64,000 nt of DNA from Flavobacteriales bacterium (lineage in GTDB: Bacteria; Bacteroidota; Bacteroidia; UBA10329). Where the stretch lies: NCBI GenBank assembly GCA_020635535.1, contig JACJZP010000012.1, positions 23,004 through 87,003 of the forward strand, given 5' to 3'. Shown here one piece after another: positions 15,979 through 24,388 of this stretch. Numbering within the stretch: the first letter of the stretch is position 1; each line of letters starts with the position of its first letter. A model generated the notes under the pieces. It made no database searches and was not told where the DNA came from. It saw only the letters and a program-made list of their open reading frames with translations. The translations under genes were made by a program, and so were the position numbers.

Positions 15979-17604
15979 ATGCTCTCTTACAGGAATTTCA
16001 CAAAGCGATCAATACTCTGGTCGCTTTTTTTGTGTCTGTTCGCGTCCACCACGGTAGCCCAACATTTTGAGTGGGCAAAAAACATTGGTGGTCTTGGTTT
16101 GGATGCCGCAAGGGCACTTACCACAGACTCAGAAGGAAATGTTATTGTGGCAGGATCATTCTCCGGAACAGCCTCAATAGCAGGTACCTGGTATTCGGGT
16201 GATGGTGTTTCAGAAGCATTTGTTGCCAAGTTCAGCCCCAACGGAGATCTACTTTGGGCACGGGTTATTTCAGGCCCACTCGAAGACATGGCCCGTAGTG
16301 TGGTTACTGAAGAGAATGGTCACATCTATGTGGTGGGTCATTTTACCGATACGGTCACATTCTATCAGGGTCAAGATGCAATGGCTGGAGCAAGGTCAGA
16401 AGGAGGTCAGGATGTTTTTGTTGTGAAGTATGATCCTGATGGCAACTATGTTTGGCATATCACCTGCGGAGGCCCTGCAGATGATACCGCCACCGATATT
16501 GACTGGTACCAGTGGAGCGGCATGTTCTATGTAAGTGGCGGATTTCAGGGGCGTGGCATCTTTGGCAATACTCCCATACTCTCAAATGGCCTCACGGATG
16601 CCTTTCTGATGAAAGTTGATGCTGACGGAAATGTACACTGGGTTTGGAATGGAGGAGGAGACGAGCACGATATTGCATCGGCCGTGGCCGTTGACAAAAC
16701 GAATGGGTCGGTTTACGTGGTTGGGGATTATTATGAACAGGCAGAATTCGATGGAGAGATACTCGAATCTGTCGGAAGTTCAGACATGTACATTGCAAGG
16801 TTTGATGAAGCGGGTCAGCAGATCTGGGTGCGTAGTAATGGAGGTACCAACGTAGACGTTTCTACCGGAGTTGGTGTAGACCTCAACAGCAAGGTTTACG
16901 TTTGCGGCTACTACCAACTCACCACCAACTTCCAGAATCACAGCGCAACTGCGTTGGGATATAATGATGTTTTCCTGAGTCAGTTTGATGAGAACGGAAA
17001 CTGTATTTGGTTGAGCAGTGCTGGAAGCAACGCACTTGATAATTGTCTGGGAATGGATGTGGCTTGGGACGGGACCACATATCTGACCGGGATGTTTGAT
17101 GGGGAGATGTTTGCCGATGACGTTTCATTTGAAGGGAATGGATACGACATTTTTGTGCTGTGCTACAATCCGTCAGGTGATGTTAGGTATGGGCGCGCAG
17201 CAGGCGCTGCCAGTTCAGATTTCGGCATGGCCGCGTGCCTCGGCCCTGACCAAAGCCTTTACATAAGCGGCTACTACTTCTACTATGCCGATTTTGACAA
17301 TATCACCATTGGAGCAGCTCAAAATGGAGATGCATTCATTGCTAAGATGACGGATATCCTCGATACACGCTCTTTGGAAGAACCGATCTCAAATTGCTTG
17401 AAATATGACCCATTCAATCAGTGTGTAAGGTTGCAAGAGTGCCCCGATGTGGAGGGGTGGAAACTTTTTGATGCTCTTGGTAGAGAATTGGATGGCGGCC
17501 CTATCAATGGGAACTGCATTCCAGTAGAGAGCAAAGGTTCACTCCTGTATTTTCAGTTGATATCCAGCAATCAGGCTTGGTCGTTGCCTGTGGTCGGGTT
17601 CTGA
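15979..17604 (+). CDS. secreted SBBP/beta-propeller repeat protein
   Basis: 541 residues from the ATG at 15979, the best fit for the signal peptide (MLSYRNFTKRSILWSLFLCLFASTTVAQ). The body repeats the SBBP pattern, seen as ARALTTDSEGNVIVAGSFSG, FVAKFSPNGDLLWAR, SVVTEENGHIYVVGHF, VKYDPDGNYVWH and AVDKTNGSVYVVGDYY, predicting a six- to eight-bladed propeller. The last 80 residues (WKLFDALGRELDGGPINGN) resemble a divergent Por/T9SS tail, but the usual basic end is missing. Role unknown; probably surface or secreted. It converges on the DinB-like gene with one base between stops, and a terminator-like hairpin lies over its 5' coding region. Confidence 0.75.
   Translation: MLSYRNFTKRSILWSLFLCLFASTTVAQHFEWAKNIGGLGLDAARALTTDSEGNVIVAGSFSGTASIAGTWYSGDGVSEAFVAKFSPNGDLLWARVISGPLEDMARSVVTEENGHIYVVGHFTDTVTFYQGQDAMAGARSEGGQDVFVVKYDPDGNYVWHITCGGPADDTATDIDWYQWSGMFYVSGGFQGRGIFGNTPILSNGLTDAFLMKVDADGNVHWVWNGGGDEHDIASAVAVDKTNGSVYVVGDYYEQAEFDGEILESVGSSDMYIARFDEAGQQIWVRSNGGTNVDVSTGVGVDLNSKVYVCGYYQLTTNFQNHSATALGYNDVFLSQFDENGNCIWLSSAGSNALDNCLGMDVAWDGTTYLTGMFDGEMFADDVSFEGNGYDIFVLCYNPSGDVRYGRAAGAASSDFGMAACLGPDQSLYISGYYFYYADFDNITIGAAQNGDAFIAKMTDILDTRSLEEPISNCLKYDPFNQCVRLQECPDVEGWKLFDALGRELDGGPINGNCIPVESKGSLLYFQLISSNQAWSLPVVGF
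16002..16031 (+). terminator. terminator-like hairpin inside the SBBP gene's signal-peptide region
   Basis: AAAGCGA (16002-16008) and TCGCTTT (16021-16027) form a 7-bp stem with a 12-base loop, followed by a run of T to 16031. It may end transcription of the upstream lipoprotein gene or attenuate the SBBP gene that it overlaps. Confidence 0.45.
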
Positions 17605-17605
17605 A

Positions 17606-18142
17606 CTACTTCACTTTTTCAAGCGTTCGTTCTATCTGCCCAAAATGCCGGTTCATGTGCTGCCGCATGAAGCGGACGCTTTGAATCAGGTTCATTTTTC
17701 CCATTGCAGGATGCTTGAACAACTCATTTGCGATCAAGGACTCGTCAATTGATTCGTATTCTTTTCTGAGACCCTTACGTACAGCATTCCATTCATCCAG
17801 AGCCTGAGTGTAATTTACTGAGGAGTCTTTTGGAAGCTGAGCAACTTTGGGTGCCTTGAACTTAATGGGTAGAGAGATCATGAAATTCAGGAATTGTTGC
17901 TTCAGGCCTGCGCTGGCTGCGGCCTTTGAATGACCACCAACATCGAGCTTCTTCTGCATGTATTTGAGAGCGCCCTCTTCAGCCACCTTCAAGTGGTACA
18001 TTACCTCTGTTACAGACCAAGTGTTTCCATCTGGCTTCTTCTCCAGAGTTTCGAGAGAAATGGAATTCAGTTTGCCCAACAGTTGTTGGCGTTCTGATTC
18101 CATGCGGTCAAACTCATTAAGTAATTCTTCTCGCTTGGCCAT
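17606..18142 (-). CDS. DinB/YfiT-superfamily protein
   Basis: 178 residues, normal for a DinB-like four-helix protein. The family pattern is visible: N-terminal helix ELLNEFDRMESERQQLLGKL, NTWSVTEVMYHLKVAEEG with the first metal-ligand His, and FMRQHMNRHFGQIERTL with the HxxxH-type pair. DinB-fold enzymes are metal-dependent thiol transferases or of unknown activity; the substrate here is not predictable. It is cytoplasmic with no signal peptide. Its stop is one base from the stop of the converging SBBP gene, and it follows the TPR gene on the same strand after a short gap. Confidence 0.82.
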   Translation of the reverse strand: MAKREELLNEFDRMESERQQLLGKLNSISLETLEKKPDGNTWSVTEVMYHLKVAEEGALKYMQKKLDVGGHSKAAASAGLKQQFLNFMISLPIKFKAPKVAQLPKDSSVNYTQALDEWNAVRKGLRKEYESIDESLIANELFKHPAMGKMNLIQSVRFMRQHMNRHFGQIERTLEKVK

Positions 18143-18157
18143 AGTATAGCAGTTTGT

Positions 18158-19159
18158 TTACAGTCGTTTGACCGGTTCCTTGATCGTTATCGGGTTCCAA
18201 TTACGCCACTTACGGTAGGTTTCATACTCCTTGGCATGGGCTGCAACCCATGGTAGGAATAGCCCCTTGTCGTTCTCAAGATAAATGGTTGCCAGATATG
18301 GCTCCAACAGACCTTTCTCCTCAAGTTGGGCCATTCTACCAATTACGACTGATATCGGAAACGCAGTATCTCTCCATTTATCCAGTAGGCAGGCTCGTTT
18401 TTCAATATAGAGATCCCAGTTCGAGTTAATGCTCTTGCACTCGGATGTGAGAAGAAACCGTAGTTCCTGATCCATGCTTTCTGGGTCAGCCTTCCAATTT
18501 TCTGAGAACACTTTTTCGGTTGATTCACTGATCAATTGAGCAGCGGTTCTTTTCATCTCATCATTTTCAGTCAGATTGAAGAACACCTCAGCATAGATCC
18601 ATGTCCAAAGTGGGTTACCGGTGGCCTTCAGCAATTTGGCGGCCCAGAAATAATTTTCCGCAAAATTCGGTGCATTCACTATGCCATCCTCAAATATGGA
18701 AAGCGCCTTTAGTGGTTCTTCCATTTCCAAGTTCCGCTTTCCAAGCTCAAGCTGAAGGCTACCCACTTTCGGGAATTTCTGCACCCCATAACGCAAGGCG
18801 TCCAATTCCTTCTTCCTACTCTCATCTGGCGTTTTCTTTTCCTCGTTAAGAGCCTTATAGCACTGAGCCAGAAGAATGTAAAGATCGGGCTGCACGTGCA
18901 CATGATATTGCAGCGGATAGAGGTATTTCTCTGCAAGCTTGGAGTTTCCACTCAGGTAATAGGCGTGTCCGATCTCAAAGGTGTAATCGTACTGTTCAGG
19001 TTCAAGTTTACGAGCCTTTTTGAGGTAGTTGATCCCTTCCTGAAAATCGCCTTCATCAATCAATTTTATCCCTTCAATGCCTAACCTGTATGCAGTAGAA
19101 TCTGATTGAGGAAATGCAATCTGTACGCAAAGGATGAGAAGACAGGTCAGCAGTAACAT
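18158..19159 (-). CDS. secreted or periplasmic TPR-repeat protein
   Basis: 333 residues from the ATG at 19159, preferred over a TTG at 19168. MLLLTCLLILCVQIAFPQ is a signal peptide. TPR-like helices follow (YRLGIEGIKLIDEGDFQEGINYLKKARKLEPEQ, FEIGHAYYLSGNSKLAEKYL, LYILLAQCYKALNEE, ALSIFEDGIVNAPNFAENYFWAAKLLK). The C-terminal third is helical without a known motif. It probably acts as a protein-interaction scaffold in the periplasm. A textbook promoter (TTG-N18-TACATTTG, 19166-19194) ends six bases before the ATG, so the mRNA may be leaderless. Confidence 0.78.
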   Translation of the reverse strand: MLLLTCLLILCVQIAFPQSDSTAYRLGIEGIKLIDEGDFQEGINYLKKARKLEPEQYDYTFEIGHAYYLSGNSKLAEKYLYPLQYHVHVQPDLYILLAQCYKALNEEKKTPDESRKKELDALRYGVQKFPKVGSLQLELGKRNLEMEEPLKALSIFEDGIVNAPNFAENYFWAAKLLKATGNPLWTWIYAEVFFNLTENDEMKRTAAQLISESTEKVFSENWKADPESMDQELRFLLTSECKSINSNWDLYIEKRACLLDKWRDTAFPISVVIGRMAQLEEKGLLEPYLATIYLENDKGLFLPWVAAHAKEYETYRKWRNWNPITIKEPVKRL

Positions 19160-19165
19160 GGATAT

Positions 19166-19194
19166 CAAATGTACTTAAATGGCGTTGTCTGCAA
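19166..19194 (-). promoter_or_regulatory. Bacteroidota promoter for the TPR gene (TTG-N18-TACATTTG)
   Basis: On the minus strand TTG (19192-19194) is followed after 18 bases by TACATTTG (19166-19173), matching TTG/TAnnTTTG with good spacing. The start codon at 19159 is six bases beyond the box, so little or no leader is expected. Confidence 0.7.
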
Positions 19195-19348
19195 AGGGAG
19201 GATTTCAGGCCGGCATGAAACGCAGATCGTTGACCAACTCCTGTTCGGATTCAAAGGTTCTGACACATCGAGATTAAAAATCGGGCAAAATGTAACCAAG
19301 ATCGGTTGCATCCGTTTCAAGACCACCAAACCTATTTCAATTAGACCA

Positions 19349-20443
19349 TTGGAAAGACTTTACGATTACTACAGGGAACTTGAAAATGACCGTCTGAGTT
19401 TTATTTTCAACGGAGATGTCAGCGATGACATTACGGATGGGATAATCCGGATCACAGAGTTCAACGTCAACAATTTTGAAGCACTTACTAAGCTGAGCAG
19501 ACGCATTTCCTTTATCATGGTGGAGTGCTTTCAGAATGTGGTGCGCCATGGTAAGGTTGCAGGAGTACAGAAGGAGAAGTCTGAAGGATTATTTGCCGCC
19601 CGGTTGATGGGTGATGCCAATTACGTGAGCTCCATCAACATGATAGATATTGGGGAGGTTGAGAAGCTGCGTGAAAAGCTCAATCAGCTGAATACCATTG
19701 AGAAGGATAAACTCAAGGCACTGTATCTGGAGGTCTTGAACAATGAAGAGCTCTCATCCAAAGGTGGAGCTGGTCTGGGTCTGATACAACTTGCAAGGAA
19801 GGCTGGGCAGCCTATATCGTTCGAGTTTGAGGATCTGAATGAGCAATTGGCCAACTTCTATTTGTCGCTTAAACTCAAGGGAGATGAGGGGCAGACTGAG
19901 CCGGGTGAAGCGCTACGGTTCACAAAAGATTTCGACAAGCGCATTAAAGAGTCCGATGTTCTAATGGTCTACAAGGGAGATTTTGGGAAGGATTCCATCA
20001 TGCCCATCATTCAGATCATTGAAGAGAAGATGAGGGCAGAGAATGAGGTAGGACCTAAAGGCTTCTTTCTCATTCTTGTTGAGCTTCTGCAGAATGTAAG
20101 CCGACACAATATTGAAGCTAAGGGCTTTAAAGACGGGATATTCATGATCACCGAGGCTGGTGATGGCGAATATTGGACATCTGTAGGCAACGTGGTTGAT
20201 AAGCAGACAAAGGATCTGCTGACCGAAAGAATTGACAGTTTGAATGCCATGGATGCCATGGATCTTAAAAAAGCATATAAGAAGACCTTACGGGAAGGGT
20301 CTTTCAGCGATAAGGGTGGAGCCGGATTGGGACTGATTGAAATTGCCAGGAAAAGTTCTGAGAAGCTGGATTATAGCTTCGAGGAAATGGGCGAGGACAA
20401 GTACTTCTTCACGTTTAACGTAAAATTTAAAGTAAATGGCTGA
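19349..20443 (+). CDS. tandem SiaB-like protein kinase (two HATPase-type units)
   Basis: 364 residues from a TTG at 19349 (MERLYDYYRELENDRLSF). An ATG at 19169 would add 60 unlikely residues lying over the divergent gene's promoter. Two similar halves are visible. The first has FIMVECFQNVVRHG and SSKGGAGLGLIQLARK; the second has LILVELLQNVSRHN and SDKGGAGLGLIEIARK. These are the N-box and G-box of GHKL kinases as found in SiaB (DUF6272). Single-unit SiaB phosphorylates the antagonist SiaC. The tandem form is unusual and could bind two SiaC or act as an internal dimer. Its stop overlaps the siaC-like ATG, and the phosphatase gene follows. Confidence 0.85.
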   Translation: MERLYDYYRELENDRLSFIFNGDVSDDITDGIIRITEFNVNNFEALTKLSRRISFIMVECFQNVVRHGKVAGVQKEKSEGLFAARLMGDANYVSSINMIDIGEVEKLREKLNQLNTIEKDKLKALYLEVLNNEELSSKGGAGLGLIQLARKAGQPISFEFEDLNEQLANFYLSLKLKGDEGQTEPGEALRFTKDFDKRIKESDVLMVYKGDFGKDSIMPIIQIIEEKMRAENEVGPKGFFLILVELLQNVSRHNIEAKGFKDGIFMITEAGDGEYWTSVGNVVDKQTKDLLTERIDSLNAMDAMDLKKAYKKTLREGSFSDKGGAGLGLIEIARKSSEKLDYSFEEMGEDKYFFTFNVKFKVNG

Positions 20444-20813
20444 ATCATTACGAATAGAAGCTACCGAGGACACTCCACTTATCGATTTTGACATGGAAAC
20501 AGGTGTCTTCAAGGTCACTGGTCGCGCACTACCAGAAGACGCACACGAGTTTTTCAAACCCATTGAAGAATGGGTACAGGATTACGTAGAGTCTCCGTTG
20601 GAAACCACAACTGTTGAGATGCGCATAGATTACTTCAACTCTGCAGCAACAAGGTATATATTCAATCTGCTCATGTGCTTTGAAGATATTGTAGATGATG
20701 GCGGAGATGTGAAAGTGGTCTGGTTTTACAAAGAAGGCGATGATATGATAGAGTCGAAGGGTGAGGAGCTTTCCAGTATTCTGGAATTGCCTTTCGAGAT
20801 GAAAACGCTATAA
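20436..20813 (+). CDS. SiaC-like regulatory phosphoprotein (DUF1987)
   Basis: 125 residues, the normal family length. It begins MAESLRIEATEDTPLIDFDMETGVFKVTGRA, with the family's 'T.LIDFD..TGVF.I.GRS' opening, and contains RIDYFNSAATRYIFNLL, where SiaC proteins carry the phosphorylated residue (by analogy Ser or Thr of NSAAT). In Pseudomonas, SiaC is phosphorylated by SiaB, dephosphorylated by SiaA, and switches a diguanylate cyclase; no such cyclase is next to it here. The ATG lies inside the end of the tandem SiaB gene, so translation is coupled, and the phosphatase gene starts 7 bases after its stop. Confidence 0.9.
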   Translation: MAESLRIEATEDTPLIDFDMETGVFKVTGRALPEDAHEFFKPIEEWVQDYVESPLETTTVEMRIDYFNSAATRYIFNLLMCFEDIVDDGGDVKVVWFYKEGDDMIESKGEELSSILELPFEMKTL

Positions 20814-20820
20814 AAGCTTT

Positions 20821-21921
20821 ATGGCTCCACGGAAAAAGACCGATGTAAGACTGGTCTACGCCATTTATGGTGCGCTATTCGGATTGATGTTTCCGGTTAT
20901 CGCAACCTTGTTCGATGCATTTATGCGAGATATGGGATTTGGGATTTCCTCATTGATTGAAACCCAGAAGACCCAACCACTTCATTGGATAATTGATTCT
21001 GCCCCGATTTTTCTCGGGTTCTTCTCCTGCTTGGCCGGAATCAAGCAGAAGGAAGTGATTGCTATGAACGAAGGCTTGGAACTGAAGGTGCAGCAACGTA
21101 CTGAAATGCTACATGAGCAGAACGAAGAGTTGCGTACCATGCAAGGTGAGCTGGAAGACAGCTTACACCGCATATCGCAGAGTATCAATTACGCGCAACG
21201 TATTCAGGACGCCATAGTAACCAACACACAGGAACTTCGATCGGCCTTTGCCGATTCGGCTGTGCTTTTCCGTCCACGCGATGTGGTAAGTGGCGATTTC
21301 CCTTGGTATCTCAAAAAGGGAGACTATCATTTTGTTGCCGCAGTAGATTGTACCGGACATGGTGTTCCTGGAGCATTCATGTCGCTTATCGGTTACTTCT
21401 TATTGAACAAGATCGTGAAGGAGCAGAACCTGTTGGAAACCAATGAGATCCTATGTGAATTGCATCGCGAGGTTGTTAGGGTTCTGGGTCAGGAGGCTGA
21501 TTCTGATGTGCATGATGGAATGGATCTGGCGCTATGCCGAATAGACCCGAAGAATTCGGAAGTGATGTACTCGGGTGCTGGAAACCCCGTTTATCATCTG
21601 CGTGATGGAGATCTGATGGAATACAAGGCCGATTTCTGGAGCATTGGTGGAACACAATACCGAAAGCGCAAACCTTATCAGGCGCAGAAGTTCCATTACA
21701 AGGAAGGAGATGTGATAAGTATGTTCTCTGATGGAGTTACCGACCAATTCTCTTCGGACGGCAAGCACAAGTTCGGATTCAGGAAATTGAAAGAGCATCT
21801 TACTGCTAATCACCATAATCAACTTGAAGGTGTTCATGCTTCTTTTGAGACGCAGATGTATGAGTGGATGGGAGACCACCGACAAATGGACGACATGCTG
21901 CTTATGAGCGTCAGATTATGA
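20821..21921 (+). CDS. SiaA-like membrane SpoIIE/PP2C protein phosphatase
   Basis: 366 residues. Two membrane helices (LVYAIYGALFGLMFPVIATLF and IIDSAPIFLGFFSCLAG) bracket a short external loop. A coiled coil follows (GLELKVQQRTEMLHEQNEELRTMQGELEDSLHRI), then a SpoIIE/PP2C domain from about residue 150. Metal-binding motifs are intact: RPRDVVSGDF, VDCTGHGVPGAFMS, DGMDLAL, FSDGVTDQF and QMDDMLLM. It should dephosphorylate the SiaC-like protein in response to a membrane or coiled-coil signal. The external part is too short for a classical sensor domain. Its TGA overlaps the acylphosphatase ATG (ATGA), making a four-gene operon from 19349. Confidence 0.9.
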   Translation: MAPRKKTDVRLVYAIYGALFGLMFPVIATLFDAFMRDMGFGISSLIETQKTQPLHWIIDSAPIFLGFFSCLAGIKQKEVIAMNEGLELKVQQRTEMLHEQNEELRTMQGELEDSLHRISQSINYAQRIQDAIVTNTQELRSAFADSAVLFRPRDVVSGDFPWYLKKGDYHFVAAVDCTGHGVPGAFMSLIGYFLLNKIVKEQNLLETNEILCELHREVVRVLGQEADSDVHDGMDLALCRIDPKNSEVMYSGAGNPVYHLRDGDLMEYKADFWSIGGTQYRKRKPYQAQKFHYKEGDVISMFSDGVTDQFSSDGKHKFGFRKLKEHLTANHHNQLEGVHASFETQMYEWMGDHRQMDDMLLMSVRL

Positions 21922-22190
21922 GCTCGTCAAAACGCATTATTGTTTCAGGAAAAGTTCAAGGGGTTTGGTACCGCAAATACACTCATGATAAAGCCAGCCA
22001 ACTTGGCCTCAAGGGAACCGTTCAGAACCTTGAGAATGGCGATGTAATGATTGAGGCTGTTGGTACCGAAGAACAGCTTAACGAGCTGGAAGAATGGTGT
22101 TGGCAAGGCTCACCGCAATCAGCGGTTACCAATGTCATATCTCAGAATCGGGAACACGTAGATTACCCAGACTTTCGTATCAAAGAGTAG
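21918..22190 (+). CDS. acyP: acylphosphatase
   Basis: 90 residues from the ATG at 21918, which overlaps the phosphatase stop by four bases. It has the family signature: KRIIVSGKVQGVWYRKYTHDKASQLGLKGTVQNLENGDVMIEAVG contains the catalytic Arg of GVWYRKY and the Asn of VQNLENG. It hydrolyses acyl phosphates such as acetyl phosphate. Being the last gene of a phospho-switch operon may only mean co-expression, but removing acyl phosphates could also affect phosphotransfer; that is inference. It converges on the thioredoxin-like gene with three bases between stops. Confidence 0.93.
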   Translation: MSSSKRIIVSGKVQGVWYRKYTHDKASQLGLKGTVQNLENGDVMIEAVGTEEQLNELEEWCWQGSPQSAVTNVISQNREHVDYPDFRIKE

Positions 22191-22193
22191 ACT

Positions 22194-23660
22194 CTACCAA
22201 GGATTCCGGCCTCGCTCGGCTTCCAAGAACTCTGGCAACTGTTCTGGGCTCAGGTTGCTTGCAATGATCTTGTTGTTCTTGTCCAGAACGTAGAGTTCTG
22301 GCGTGATGTCAATATGATATTTCCGTTCATAACGGCTTTCCCGTTTCGGATCAAAACCGTTGGTAAATGTCATGTTGTTCTTGCGGATAAATTCAAGCCA
22401 TTTGCTCTTGTCCTCATCCAAGCATAGCGCAAAAACACCCACGCCTTGGTTTTTCCACTGGTTGTAAACGCGCACCAATTCAGGTGTTTCCTTTTGGCAG
22501 TGCTCACAGTCATAAGAGTACATGAAAAGCACCTTAATGGGAGTGTTAAGTCCGTAAAGGGACACTGTCTCGCCTTTGTCATTCAACATACTGATGTCTT
22601 GTCCAATCTTTCCAATAAGACTTGGCTTCATTAGGCTTATCTCGCCACGTAGACCTTTTATCTCCTCATCGTTAGACCAGAAGGCCAACTCCTTGGTCCA
22701 ATATTTATCAATGAGGTGAACGTAAAGCGCCTCGGTTCCCATTGTTTTTGGGGTTTTGTACTCCAAGGCTATCCAGTTTACGGTAAACTTGAAAAGCTCC
22801 TTGTTTCCCACCGTTTTGGAAATGAGTTCGTCTGAGTATTTGATCAATGAATCGGCATTCTGCGGGGTAAGTTCGCGGATGTAGCGTCTTAGTTTATTCG
22901 CATAAACGGGCGTCCGCATTGTCCAATCTGCATTGAAGTCAACGCCATCAAAGAATGCTTTCCTATAGCGGTAAACCTGGGTGTTGTTGTCAATTTCGCC
23001 ATTCGGCAATTTGGGGTAGGTCAATTCCGGATTCTGCCCAGAAACCTTGAAGCGCGTGAAGAACGAATTTGGATGTTTCTTCACGTACGAATCAACATGA
23101 GCCTTTCGCTCTGCAACCAACTTATCCTGCTCAGCCTTTAAGCGCTGGTATTCGGCACTTCCTTCTGTAAGAGATTCCAATTGCTTATTCACCGGGTTGA
23201 GTCGGTTTCCGAAATCAGCCTCAAACCTCAGGTTTTTGTAAAGCAGGTCATTGTCAACATCACCATCCACTTTCATGGAATTGACAAAATCGCCTTTTGT
23301 GGCACTCAACGAAAACTCCTGATCACCACCCAAAAGCATTTGGAAATAACTGTTGTCTGAAGCCAGCATTACATAATAGAATCCTTGCGGAAGCAGTGTG
23401 TCAGCATCAAATATGAACTTGCCATTGGCATCGCTCCTTGCAGAGTCTACCAGATAATTCTGATTTCCAAAAACCCCCAGCAATTTGGCCATATCGTTAC
23501 CTGCACCGACCAAATTCAATTCAACATGCATTCGAGTACTGGTGGGTTCAATAGGACCTATTTCTGTACTCTGATCGCTGGTTCTGTCTCCTGCACAGGC
23601 CCAAAGTGTGGCCAACATTAAAACCTGAACTACTACGTTCATGCCAAATGATTTAAACAT
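22194..23660 (-). CDS. thioredoxin-like lipoprotein (TlpA/AhpC type, DUF4369-like N-terminus)
   Basis: 488 residues from the ATG at 23660; a GTG at 23681 would overlap the ferritin gene, and an ATG at 23642 is possible. The signal QVLMLATLWACAGDR carries a lipobox Cys. The N-terminal part (about 45-150) resembles DUF4369 domains (VELNLVGAGNDMAKLLGVF, DANGKFIFDADTLLPQGFYYVML). A charged helical middle follows. From about 355 there is a thioredoxin-like domain with MYSYDCEHCQKETPELVRVY, a CEHC redox pair. Such proteins keep periplasmic thiols reduced or act in disulphide exchange. It lies downstream of ferritin on the same strand. Confidence 0.86.
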   Translation of the reverse strand: MFKSFGMNVVVQVLMLATLWACAGDRTSDQSTEIGPIEPTSTRMHVELNLVGAGNDMAKLLGVFGNQNYLVDSARSDANGKFIFDADTLLPQGFYYVMLASDNSYFQMLLGGDQEFSLSATKGDFVNSMKVDGDVDNDLLYKNLRFEADFGNRLNPVNKQLESLTEGSAEYQRLKAEQDKLVAERKAHVDSYVKKHPNSFFTRFKVSGQNPELTYPKLPNGEIDNNTQVYRYRKAFFDGVDFNADWTMRTPVYANKLRRYIRELTPQNADSLIKYSDELISKTVGNKELFKFTVNWIALEYKTPKTMGTEALYVHLIDKYWTKELAFWSNDEEIKGLRGEISLMKPSLIGKIGQDISMLNDKGETVSLYGLNTPIKVLFMYSYDCEHCQKETPELVRVYNQWKNQGVGVFALCLDEDKSKWLEFIRKNNMTFTNGFDPKRESRYERKYHIDITPELYVLDKNNKIIASNLSPEQLPEFLEAERGRNPW

Positions 23661-23677
23661 TGATTGAATTCTTACGG

Positions 23678-24187
23678 TCACGCTGCTCCGTCACCGGCCG
23701 GAATAAAACTTTCCAGATCACGGTCAAAGAGGTATAGCCCGCCTTTGTCATCCCCAATAAGGTCAAGTTTATCAAGCAAGGTTTGCGCCAAACGCTCCTC
23801 CTCTATCTGCTCAGAAACGTACCACTGCAAGAAGTTGTGCGTGGAGTAATCTTTCGCTTTCAGGCAAGCATCAACAAGGTCATTTATCTCGCTGGTTACA
23901 ATGCGCTCGTGCTGAAGAATCTTGGTAAAGACCTCTTTCACTCCCTTATACTCTTTTGGTGGCGCGCCAATGGTCGGTACAAGAGCGTGACCACCACGGT
24001 CGTTTATGTAATGGAACAACTTGAGCATGTGTCCGCGCTCTTCCTCCGAGTGTTTGTACAGAAACGTGCTTACACCGTTGTAACCATTCTTCTCTGCCCA
24101 AGAAGCCATGGACAGATAATATTGCGATGATTCGAATTCCAGTTCGATCTGATGGTTAAGCAGCTTTTCGATTTTACCGTCAATCAT
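23678..24187 (-). CDS. ftnA: ferritin (non-haem)
   Basis: 169 residues, the normal length for bacterial ferritin. Ferroxidase ligands are recognisable: LNHQIELEFESSQYYLSMASWAE (first Glu), FLYKHSEEERGHMLKLFHYINDRGG (Glu and His of EERGHM) and NDLVDACLKAKDYSTHNFLQWYVSEQIEEERLAQTLLDKL (later Glu/Gln). It oxidises Fe(II) and stores iron in a 24-subunit shell. The C-terminus (YLFDRDLESFIPAGDGAA) is slightly extended. A TAACTTTG box lies 20 bases upstream of the ATG. The thioredoxin-like gene follows directly and may be co-transcribed. Confidence 0.95.
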   Translation of the reverse strand: MIDGKIEKLLNHQIELEFESSQYYLSMASWAEKNGYNGVSTFLYKHSEEERGHMLKLFHYINDRGGHALVPTIGAPPKEYKGVKEVFTKILQHERIVTSEINDLVDACLKAKDYSTHNFLQWYVSEQIEEERLAQTLLDKLDLIGDDKGGLYLFDRDLESFIPAGDGAA

Positions 24188-24206
24188 GATTTTCTGTTTT
24201 GTGTCC

Positions 24207-24214
24207 CAAAGTTA
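24207..24214 (-). promoter_or_regulatory. probable -7 box of the ferritin promoter (TAACTTTG)
   Basis: On the minus strand TAACTTTG matches TAnnTTTG and leaves a leader of roughly 10-15 bases before the ferritin ATG. The nearest TTG is only 11 bases upstream, so the -33 element is unclear. Confidence 0.5.
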
Positions 24215-24388
24215 CAGTTACAGTTCAAGTAAGGAAAATGTTCACCTACTTATCTATTGATGCGTAAGAAAATTAAGAAGCAATCATTAATAAAATCAAT
24301 ATTTGGAAGAGTAAGAATAATTGAATAACAGATTCGGTACTTGACATTGGTTGACAACATTTGTATCGTAATCAAAAAATCAACGGTC

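Noticed and set aside
19169..19348. Upstream ATG as the start of the tandem SiaB gene
   Set aside because: The extra 60 residues do not resemble a SiaB N-terminus, and the sequence carries the divergent TPR gene's TTG-N18-TACATTTG promoter.
24338..24370. Promoter for the PKD protein around the TTGACA-like sequences
   Set aside because: The nearest -7 match (AACATTTG) has one mismatch and the TTG spacing is only 12 bases, so it was not called.
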